A DNA stretch of 64,000 nt, taken from contig NW_022985452.1 of the NCBI RefSeq assembly GCF_010093595.1, forward strand, positions 434,001 through 498,000. Direction: 5' to 3'. Each line of letters starts with the position of its first letter. Position 1 is the first letter of the stretch. The notes beneath the pieces were generated by a model, which worked only from the letters and a program-made list of their open reading frames with translations, made no database searches and was not told the DNA's origin. Positions 53,168 through 62,045 of the stretch are shown here, one piece after another. The position numbers were made by a program, and so were the translations under genes. This DNA is from Mytilinidion resinicola. Taxonomy: Eukaryota; Ascomycota; Dothideomycetes; Mytilinidiales; Mytilinidiaceae.

Positions 53168-54338
53168 TCACAAGCTCTCTCGAAAAATCTTCCGAAGCAA
53201 GTGTCTCAGGACAACACTGCTGTCTTCTTGACCGAACGTATTGCGAAATACCTTACCCGTCTCCTTAGTATAAGCTCGCAGCTCTGCCACATTGCGAAAG
53301 GTCTGGACTCTTTCCTCGGAATTTTCACGTCTTCGTCCCCATTCAATCAAATCAACAAACTCGGGTTGCAGCACTACAACCTAGGGTCAGCAACTCATAT
53401 GCAGTAACGTATCAGGATAGCATGCTGATACAGGAGGAAGTAACAGGTAGTGCAACAGCAGTGCTGCAGCACGGTATCAGTACTGTATCAGGAAACAGGA
53501 TGAATCAAGTAACGCGTCAGGAAGAGATACCACGTTATGCCCCCCGGGGCTGGCCCCCCTCCTTCCCCTAGTATATAAACAACGAGCTAGACACCCATAG
53601 AAAGCAGAGTTCACATCAATTTCAACCTGAGTAACAATATTGACATGTGTCCTTCGGACAGACTATAATCAGGATCAGCACGCATATTTAGAGTTTCGTA
53701 TAATGAGCTCATACTTCCTCGCATTGCTCGCATGTTTGCGGAAGCGGCTTCACACCAATAGCACGACAAAGCGCATGCCACGCAGTCAAATCGTCCTCTG
53801 TCCCATACCACATGCGCAATTCGCTCTCCAACGCATCTTGGTATCTGTTCCAGGCATCGTTTGACGCAATGTCGCCACGTCGCCAACCCTCGTGCTCTCG
53901 CAAACAGGTGTAGGACGTTGCTGGTGGTAGAGAAGGATCATACTCGAAGGTCCGGAAAGAGAGGAATAATACATCCAGAGGGGTTTTAGAAGCCTGTCGG
54001 TGATTGTGGGAGTCCCTTAGATGCTGCTTTAGGGCTTCTTCGCTGCCGAAGGATCGATCGCAAGTGTCGCAGCCGAAGGACGGAGCATGCGCAGGCGAGT
54101 CTCGCATGTGCTGTTCTAGAGCCTCCTCGCTATCGAAGGATCGATCGCAGTCGTCGCAGTCAAAGAGTGGAAGGTGAACGGGAGAGTTCCGTAGGTGCTG
54201 TTGCAGAGCCGTGCCGCTGCCGAAATAGCGTTCGCAAGTTGCGCAGTCGAAAGCATGTGCGAGCGAGTCTCGTTTGTGCTGCTGTAGAGCCTCGCCGCTG
54301 CCAAAAGTCTGGTCGCAGGGTACGCAATTGATAGCCAT
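53168..54338 (-). pseudogene. C2H2-type zinc-finger protein disrupted by an LTR-like insertion
   Basis: Exon 1 (54338-53715) encodes four degenerate C2H2-like repeats (CxxC...H-x5-H type with FGSGEALQQH, FDSEEALEQH, FGSEEALKQH motifs, residues 1-110), then a family-specific region (YTCLREHEGWRRGDIASND; ESELRMWYGTEDDLTAWHAL). A 51-nt intron (53713-53663) leads to exon 2, which reads SVRRTHVNIV and is then cut at TTGTT (53637-53633) by a 274-bp insertion. Beyond the insertion's second TTGTT copy the same frame resumes with DLIEWGRRRENSEERVQTF to a stop at 53168. Excising the insertion and one TSD copy gives 279 residues in frame. As it stands, translation runs into the repeat and stops. Confidence 0.88.
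53359..53632 (+). mobile_element. LTR-like repeat, copy B (274 bp), inserted in the C2H2 gene
   Basis: Bounded by ACTCGGGTTG and CAACCTGAGT, flanked by perfect 5-bp AACAA (53354-53358, 53633-53637). It holds a TATATAAAC box at about 53572 followed by a short transcribed-type end, which suits an LTR, although the ends are not TG...CA. Its first 105 bp are identical to the copy at 63896-64000, and its ends match copy A at 40523-40770. No internal coding region, so a solo LTR or small non-autonomous element. Confidence 0.85.
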
Positions 54339-55369
54339 GATGACAGGAATGAAGTTAATACCGCTTATATCTAAGAACTATGATGTACATATATCAGACT
54401 CGGCGCAGAGGCGATGAGTCAAAGTGTCACCGTTCCAAGGAGCTGACTGCAGCAATGTTGTGTAACAGAGACACTTTATTTGGACCTCAAACTAGCAATT
54501 GATTTCGCTTCTGAATGGACATACTATCATTGGGGGCCCCGTCGTGTTGCTACCACCACTTCCTTCGCCATCTCTACATCCCTCTTCCAAGGGTGTTTGT
54601 CTCTCGTCGATCAATGTGTAGGTGAGACTGCAGCTATATCGCGTATCGCGGCGTTTAATCTTTGCGAGGTGGGGTAGAGGCTACGCAGCACCCGCTGGCG
54701 CTTGGCAGTGGAGAGCGCATCGCCGTGGCCGGCCTTATAGTCGACCCAATAACCCGGCGCGCAGTAACAGGGCCTTGGTCACATGGCGGCAGGGCGTGTA
54801 GGTGGTTAAACACAGCTTCGGCATGCGTGCGCTTGGAGGAATACCGGGCGATTGCCATAAGCGGCGGCGGTGGGGAAATGGTCCGCGAGTGTTGAGTGAT
54901 GTTGATGTTGTTGATGATCGCAGTTCCACAGTAGCAGCGGCAGTTGCCGGGTTAGCCTCGGATCCCGAAATGCCAAGACTAATACGTAGCTGCTGGATGG
55001 TAGGACTTCTTTACCACGACTTGCTGAGCAGGTTAGAGCTAAGGCTTGCACGGTTCAAGAGAGGTGAAAATGCGGCCCGGAGGACCGATGTGGTGATATA
55101 TAGAGCTCTGAGGTGGATGCACCTCCACTTGTTGCTTGCTCTGCAGCTTTTAATTATCTTGCTACACCCACCCACCAAATCGGAGGTTACACTTCCTGCA
55201 TAGATCTCCGGCGCGGAGCTATCGTAGGTGAGGCTGCTGGCCGTGCAGAGGATGCCTCGCGACGAGGGCTTAGAGGAGGCGAGAAAGCTGTTAACAATAG
55301 AAACCGTGGATTCGCGCTGCACCTACAGATAGGCTTGAAACCGTGCCGCTTCCAGGAACGCGTGCACTG
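54339..55369. other. Intergenic, nothing recognised
   Basis: Includes the upstream region of the C2H2 gene. Frames of 60-130 codons on both strands have no family resemblance. Confidence 0.35.
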
Positions 55370-56345
55370 TAGAGTACCTCATCTTCGGCGTGGCCGGGAG
55401 CACGAAGCTGAAGAAGGGCGTGAGGAGCCTCACGTCTGTGATCGAGTCCGCGAAGCCGATTATGACCTTCAGGGAGAGCTGGAACAGGACCTCCCACGAA
55501 TTTCGAGTTTATGCTCTCGGGGGTGCCCAACGACAGGCTGCTCGTCACCGAGCTCAGGCGCATGAAGCAGCCCACGGTCGACCTCTTGTGTGCAGATATA
55601 ACCCCGAACGTCACCGACAACGGGTCTCTGGTTCCCATCGCGACGGCGCACATAGAAGAGGACGTGTGGCCAGGGGCGTCAAGCAGTACGAGATCCTGAT
55701 AATCAGCTCGAGGCCGAGGGTGCTTAAAAAGCTACCGAACCCTATGGAGGTGGTTAGGATTACGGTGTCCGGGGACCCGCAGGTGAACGGAACCTTGCTC
55801 AACATCACCGTCATGTTAGTGGCCACGAGAACAAGGATGTACGAGATGGCCTAGTCCAGGATCTCGATGAACAGGAAGGCTATCGTGAGCTTCGGCGCCG
55901 GCAGGATCCAGGAGTGGAGGCAGATGGTGATCAGGAATTTCTCCTACATAGTGGTGGACCTGGAGATCGCCGTCAGCGTCCTGACGACCAAGGGCATGTG
56001 CTGCATGATCGTCGCGAGGACCACTCCTTCCCCCACGTCCTTCCCTTCGGGATGAGCATCGGCCTGATTGAGGTGGACAGGTAGTGGTGCTTGAGGGCGG
56101 CGATGTGACTGAACCTGAGCAGACCCATGATTCCTGACGGTCCTCACGGTCCTATCCTTCTCCGTCACCGTGAGCGGCTTGCCCTTCAGTAATACGTGGA
56201 GCTTGGACCTAACCCTCTGCTGGTCCTCGAACGACAATACGCTCGTGCCCGTGGGCCTCTCTAAGGACCTGAACGACTGTATCGACTTGAACCTGTCTAT
56301 AGTTGACACTATCTCCCTAACTAGACCACGTTCGGCTTGTAGCAC
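55370..56345. other. Compositionally anomalous block with AGG-dominated arginine codons
   Basis: Open segments on the + strand (FGVAGSTKLKKGVRSLTSV at about 55380; VPNDRLLVTELRRMKQP at about 55520; ISSRPRVLKKLPNPMEVV at about 55700; SFGAGRIQEWRQMVIRN to about 56055) and on the - strand (LVREIVSTIDRFKSIQSF, 56345 to about 56110) read coding-like but are cut by frameshifts and stops. In all of them arginine is almost only AGG/AGA. This differs from neighbouring fungal genes, where CGN is common. No family recognised; transfer, decay of a fast-evolving element, or contaminating sequence are possible. Confidence 0.35.
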
Positions 56346-56923
56346 ATCCCCGTGCGCTCGTCCAATCTCAATCCTGTTGTTGCAGCCAATAATCCTCTAA
56401 CCAGATGGCAGCTCTATGTTTTAAAGAGAGGCTTAGGAACGCATTTGGGCTTACCTGGCGCTGGAATAGCGAGAGCATTGGCGCTGGCAGCCAAGATGGC
56501 GGCGGCGATAACCGCGGTTAACTTCATATTGGACTAGAGCGATGGTGTTAAGGGCAGGGAGCCCGAAAGAATTCTTCTTCGTGGACTGTAATAAGTAGTG
56601 TGAGGGTCCGAAGGAGAGACTTTGTTGACTTGGATCAAGCAGTAGTTAAGGGGTAGGGTCGATATTCACTCTGCCCACCGACTTCTCGGTCTCGCAAGGC
56701 TGCGAGCCCGAAGATGCCCGACATAGAACTCGCCTTGGCGACCGAGACTATCACCCCCCGTGTCAGCTCGGAAATCACGAGAAAGCACGCCTTGCTTTCC
56801 GGGTTTTCCACTACGTCACGATGAAAGCGACCCTTACGAGGAATATACTGTAACGACTAAAGTGTCTCTGCACTTTGTCTTGCTTGCCACTCTGCTAGCT
56901 CTGATTACTACCATCCCTTCTGA
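56346..56923. other. Intergenic, nothing recognised
   Basis: No supported gene; + strand frames at 56760-57095 overlap the antisense of the next gene. Confidence 0.35.
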
Positions 56924-57449
56924 TCATAATCCTGGAGATCGCCATATTTGTTTGAAGAGAGCTGGGAGCCTCGAAGCATACCAGCGGTTGGAGTTGGAGA
57001 TGGGCTTGGACTGGTCAATCCGCAAGTATTCCTGGAGGCTGAGATTAATCGGAACTCCCTTCGGGCCTTCGAAAACAGGCCCGTATCGAGCGTAGTTTGG
57101 ATGATTGAGAGTCACTGCGTACGGCCGAAGGTTCTTTGGAATAGGGTGCTCGCATTCGGTGGCGTGCCTCCATCGGCGCAGGATGTTATGTAGTTGACGG
57201 ATCAGGCCCAAGTTCACCTTTCGATTGAGGTTGTCTTTGACTGTTTATTATTAGCATGAGGAAGCCAAAGACAACAAGAGCATACTTACTGAATTGCCAT
57301 AGAACCTCATGCTCCGATATGCCTTCGGCCTCCTGCAAACGAGTGAGGCGGCGACCACGGCCTGGGTCCGGCGGATCATCGCCTCCACCTCTAGGGCCTC
57401 TTAGAAGACCAGAAGCCGTTGAGCCAGGACGAGTGTCAACTGTTGCCAT
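56924..57449 (-). CDS. Uncharacterised 158-residue protein, two exons
   Basis: Exon 1 (57449-57290) and exon 2 (57240-56924) join in frame over a 49-nt intron (GTAAGT...AACAG) to give a smooth EHEVLWQFIKDNLNRKV junction. The N terminus is Gly/Arg/Pro/Asp-rich (GGGDDPPDPGRGRR); the rest is a basic, helical-looking domain (LGLIRQLHNILRRWRHAT; PNYARYGPVFEGPKGV; INLSLQEYLRI). No family recognised. Purine-rich leader upstream at 57450-57480. Confidence 0.55.
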
Positions 57450-58605
57450 GTCGGGAGAATGGAAGTGAAGCGAGAGAAAGGCTCGATAGAAGATTGTTAA
57501 TGAGTGAGAAGAGGAAGCTCGAGGAAGTGTTGGAGTTGAAGCTGAAACTTACTTAAGAAAGTGGAGTGTAGAAGGGCGTAGAGGCGCTGCGTAGCTCTCT
57601 TTTGAATCACTCCGCCATCTTCCTCGACAGCTTATCGCATTACCAGCTACCTTGCCAGATCACCAACGTTCCGTTAGATTACGAGGAGTCTCATTTGATC
57701 TTTCTTCTGCATCTTATTGGCTCCTCGCCACGTCAATTGCTCATCGCAAGATCGCGAGCCCGACCTAATCCGGTGTTTGTGTCACCTTGTGAGCGCCTTC
57801 TATCACGATAACCTCCCTTTCCCTCCGATTCTACCCCGGAAACCTGCTCAATAGCCAGTAGAGTACTCTGCTGGCCTATCAAGCATAAGCGCTCCAATTG
57901 ATATCTCATTTGCGGAGGAAGTTCGACAGATCTTCGGCATGGAGTTGCCTCGCTCGAGAATGATTGAGTTATCTGTTTAGGTATCCAGCAGCTTTGCAAC
58001 ATTAGGGTGCGAACCGAGCCGCTGATACACTTGACGTTCAATTTCACCCGCGTCACTGTCGTGAAACTCTCTCAGGAAAATTGTACCGCATTCGATAATA
58101 CCGTGTTTTGGTGTGTTTTGGTCGGAGATTGTAGTTTTTCGAGGCATTTAGTAGGAAGCACCCATAGGAGTGAAAAGAAGGACAGAAAGGATCTCGCAGC
58201 GCACAGGCATAGTCCTGGGTTGGACGCCATTTGATGTCTGGACGGGAAGGGGCGTTCAAAGGAAGTTCGGGAGGCGAAGGGAAAGAGGAACGTGTTATTA
58301 GACCACAGGGCGGCGATAAGAACTCGAGAGAAGCAGTCCGGAGATGACTGGAGGAGAAGAAGAGCTTGTCGCTTATCTCGCCAAGATTCGCTAAGCCCTT
58401 TGCAGTCCATGTCTCTAAAAAAGCCGAAGTTATTCCAGACCAGGCTCTGGCTTGGTGTCCGCGCATCGCAGCGCTTGACATCAAAGTCGTATTCACCCTC
58501 AGCCGTACCTCTTCGAAGCTCAATCGTTAATCGTCCACATTTGGGATCTTCTGTGCCGATATAAAGACGTGTCTCAACTATAACTATCTGCTCAATCGTC
58601 GGATA
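57450..58605. other. Intergenic with a decayed minus-strand gene fragment (58560-58072)
   Basis: A minus frame near 58560-58370 reads RLYIGTEDPKCGRLTIELRRG and GEYDFDVKRCDARTPSQSL, convincingly protein-like; it has no start before the transposon that begins at 58606 and degenerates after about 58350. I infer that the gene's 5' end was lost or displaced by that element. Family not recognised. Confidence 0.4.
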
Positions 58606-59001
58606 GAAGTGGCGACCGGCTCGTGCACGCTACCACCTTGTGCACGTTTTCTCCAACCCATTAAAATTAGATTATACAGCAACGCTCTTATATAATAAGC
58701 TATAAATTAAAACTTATATATTAGTATATGCTAGAATTACTATAGAAGAGGTTTCAATTAAATATATTAATTATTTCTGGAGTAACTAGGCTTAAAACTA
58801 ATAGATTTAAATCCTTTAATAACTATATATTTTTATTAAATATAAATAAATAAAAGCTATAATTAAGCTATATAAAAGTATTACTATATAACTACTATAT
58901 AAAATAGTATATATAGTAATTCTATTAATAAATATTATAATAATTAAGAACAAAGTTTTTGCTAAGTAAATATTCTAAATTAAAGTACTAGATATTTATA
59001 G

Positions 59002-59760
59002 TGTCACGTCGTTCCTTAGCATTCTCTTGGTAGTCATCGAGGCTGCAGGTCATCACGTGCACGGACGTCACGTGATCGCGGGCCGAGGGTTCTTCCGCCG
59101 CCCGGGGTTCTGCCGGCGCGCGCTCAACTACATAGCAGGCTCGTGGCCGGAGCCTCTCTTCTCTCCACGCAACTGTAACGGGTCGTCTCTTCTACACCTT
59201 CCAAGTGTCACACACTAAGGCAGGGTATAGGTCAAGTCGTCGTCGGGGTGCAATAGTCTTCAAAAGGTGAGGCAATAATCAATCAGGGTGCAAGACGGGG
59301 TTGTTACTTCCAATAGGTAGTATTGAAGTCTTGAGTTGAACACGAGGTTCCTATCTATGCAAAGGAGCGTCCCTATATACGAAAGCTCCGTCCTAAGAAA
59401 CCTCCTGCTCGTATGGCTCGCGGCCTCGAGCTCCTCGAGCCGCTCCTCTGGCTCGCAGCCTCGAGCTCCTCGAGCGCTCGCCTGGCTCGCGCCTTCGAGC
59501 TCCTCGAGCCATCACGTGAAGCCCTGTTCCCGTGATGTCCCCCTAGATCGTTCCCATCCACCAACAGTCCGTGGTGGAAGGCAGGATGCCTATTTGTCTG
59601 ACACGTGTTCCCCTTGGTTCCGTGACCTGGTCCTGCGTGATTAGCCCGATCTGTCTGTCTGTTTCCGCGAGTGCCTCTGCGCTCGGGTAGTTCGTATTGC
59701 GGGTTGTAACAGCAACCTCGTCAATAGCAATACAACCCTTTTCCAGCCACGGACCTGACA
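59002..59760 (+). mobile_element. Solo LTR nested in the AT-rich transposon
   Basis: Starts TGTCACGTCG and ends GGACCTGACA (TG...CA with short inverted ends), flanked by identical 5-bp TATAG (58997-59001, 59761-59765). No internal retrotransposon genes, so a solo LTR by recombination. GC content is normal although both flanks are extremely AT-rich. Contains a CTCGAGCTCCTCGAGC internal repeat at about 59420-59510. Orientation is arbitrary. Confidence 0.88.
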
Positions 59761-59913
59761 TATAGTTATAATTAATAAATTATACTTTAATAGCTTTATA
59801 TTTAGTTAAGTAATAAAAATATAGCTTTTATTATTTAAAATTACTTTAATATTATATATATAAGTAAGTTTATATAAAAAATTTTAAACTATAATAACTT
59901 TTTATTATTTATA

Positions 59914-60118
59914 NNNNNNNNNNNNNNNNNNNNNNNNNNNNNNNNNNNNNNNNNNNNNNNNNNNNNNNNNNNNNNNNNNNNNNNNNNNNNNNNNNNNNNN
60001 NNNNNNNNNNNNNNNNNNNNNNNNNNNNNNNNNNNNNNNNNNNNNNNNNNNNNNNNNNNNNNNNNNNNNNNNNNNNNNNNNNNNNNNNNNNNNNNNNNNN
60101 NNNNNNNNNNNNNNNNNN
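59914..60118. other. Assembly gap (205 N)
   Basis: Run of N inside the AT-rich transposon. Confidence 1.
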
Positions 60119-60229
60119 TTTTTTAAAACTAATTATATTAAACTTTTATTATTAAATTTAGGTAAAAGCTTCTATAACTTATAAATATAGTATATTTATA
60201 CTATATACTAAAAGTTTTAAGTTATTTTA

Positions 60230-60370
60230 TTAGAAATCTTTTTATTTAACCTTTAGTAACTTAATATATAATAGATATATTTTAGTGATTTTTTTATATT
60301 AGAAATCTTTTTATTTAACCTTTAGTAACTTAATATATAATAGATATATTTTAGTGATTTTTTTATATTC
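60230..60370. repeat. Tandem duplication, two 71-bp AT-rich units
   Basis: AGAAATCTTTTTATTTAACC... starts at 60230 and again at 60301 with essentially identical sequence, inside the degraded transposon. It must postdate most of the point mutation there. Confidence 0.85.
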
Positions 60371-60583
60371 CTAAATACTAAGTATAGTAGTATATAATAG
60401 TAAAAATCTAGCTAATTCTATTAGAGCGTTACAATTTAGCAATGTTGTTGGGGTTTTTAAGAAACCGTGCACGAGGTGGTAGCGTGCACGAGCCAGTCGC
60501 CACTTCTAAGGTCGCAAAGTGTTGTATGCTTCCGTCAAGAAACTCCCGCATCTTTGGAAATTGCTAATTTGACGGCTATATAG

Positions 60584-62043
60584 GAACAGCAGAAACATGC
60601 ATCAGAGGTTCAGCATGCAACGTCGAAATCGCGTGCGCTTCTTCTAGGAAAGATTACATTACAGGAAGCACTCGAGGATGACGATAACACGCTTCTGAGA
60701 ATAACATACCCCGAGCAACGATTGCGTTTCTTTGTCTATCTCCTCACTTATCGTGATAAAATTAAAGCTATTGTGTCGTGCCACCTAGGCTCTAGCAAAG
60801 GGAACATTTGTCGAATGGCAGAACCCTCGGAGTGGATGACGGGCAGCTTCAATGTTTGCATACCAATTTACGCCGACAAATGGGCTCACGACACCAGCAA
60901 AAGAGTGCTTATCCGGTTTCCTCTACCCTACAAGACAGGCGACTCAAAATATCTAGGAAATGCGGACGAGAAGCTCCGTTGTGAAGCCGCGGCCTTTATC
61001 TGGATCCGGCAGAACTGTCCTTCTGTTCCAATACCATACTTATGGGGTTTTGGTTTCTCCAATGGGCAGAGTGTATGTTTTCGTGGCCTACCTTAAGACA
61101 ATATGCTAATCTCTTTGTTGAATCTATACAGTTCACCACGCCTGAAAATATGCCCTTTTACACCCGACTAATGTGGTGCTTTTAACAGACCATATTATTG
61201 CTACTTAGATACTCCCTCCCATGTCGATACATAGGCCACAGATGTCCCTATCCCCTAGAGACTGGATATCTTGTTATGGAATATATAGAAGAGAAAGATA
61301 GGAAGATGCTTTTAGAATCTTGGGAAGAACTACGTCATAACCGCGTCCGAAGGGCCAACCTTTTCAGCGATCTGTCTTGTATTATCCTCTCCTTGACTCA
61401 GTTTCCCCTGCCACGTATAGGATCACTGACAATTAATAATCGAGGCATTCTGAGTCTAACAAATCGGTCTTTGACACTTCGACTCTAATACTTAGAAAAC
61501 GAGGGAATTCCAACCGGCATCGACAGAAACCTCATGTACTCTACCACGGAGTTATACTTACTTGATCTCTTAAGGTGCCACGATAATCGCATACGACATC
61601 AACCTAATTCCATCCGCGATGAGTACAACGGTAGAGCGCAGATGGCGGCATTAACAGTTATGCGAGCCATTCATCCCCATTTTATTGCTCGCAATCTTTG
61701 CTATAGACCTTTTGTTTTTACCCTTATAGACCTCCACCAGAGTAATATACTTGTCGACGACGATTGGCACATCAAATCTCTTATCGACTTAGAGTGGGCG
61801 TGCTCGTTGCCAATTGAAATGCTACACCCTCTGTGGTGGTTAACCAGCCGAGGAGTGGATTAACTAGAAAGAGGCGAGCACCTTGAGGCCTACAGTAAGG
61901 TGCATGGAGAGTTCTTGAACTCTTTTAAAGCAGAGGAGAGACTGTTTCCTTCCAAAAATAGTAATATCTTGTATCGCACTACCCGTGGCTTTCGCGTAGT
62001 GCAAGTTTCTCGTTCCTCGAAATTTGCCCCACTTCCACCTAAC
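60584..62043 (+). pseudogene. Aminoglycoside-phosphotransferase-like (APH) protein, decayed
   Basis: Frame from about 60584 (ITLQEALEDDDN; YPEQRLRFFVYLLTY), then GSFNVCIPIYADKW, RVLIRFPLPYK, DEKLRCEAAAFIWI and GFGFSNGQS; a 59-nt intron (61073-61131); then FTTPENMPFYTRL, TGYLVMEYIEE, FPLPRIGSLTI, FTLIDLHQSNILVDDDWHI (Brenner-type catalytic H-x-D-x4-N is here D-L-H-Q-S-N) and LIDLEWACSLPIEML. This is a common fungal APH/kinase-fold family of unknown substrate. In-frame TAA codons at 61183-61185, 61486-61488 and 61861-61863 disable it; the third sits where relatives have Gln (VDQLE). Its 3' end is cut by repeats at 62044 onward. Confidence 0.8.
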
Positions 62044-62045
62044 TA

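Larger units (their letters stand above)
58606..60506. mobile_element. TA-flanked (Tc1/mariner-pogo type) transposon, RIP-degraded
   Basis: Inverted ends of about 47 bp with three mismatches (GAAGTGGCGAC(C/T)GGCTCGTGCACG and onward) are flanked by TA on both sides (58604-58605, 60507-60508). The interior is nearly all A/T with TA-rich words and no open frame, as expected after RIP; the mid-part is hidden by an assembly gap (59914-60118). A 759-bp solo LTR (59002-59760) interrupts it. Without that, the element is about 1.1 kb as assembled. Confidence 0.82.

Noticed and set aside
55944..56345. A single 133-codon minus-strand gene
   Set aside because: Its first 80 codons are plausible, but the rest changes frame and competes with equally plausible plus-strand frames, so I kept the region as an unexplained block.
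59336..59644. 102-codon frame inside the solo LTR
   Set aside because: Follows the LTR's internal CTCGAGC repeat; no gag or pol similarity, and a solo LTR has no coding region.
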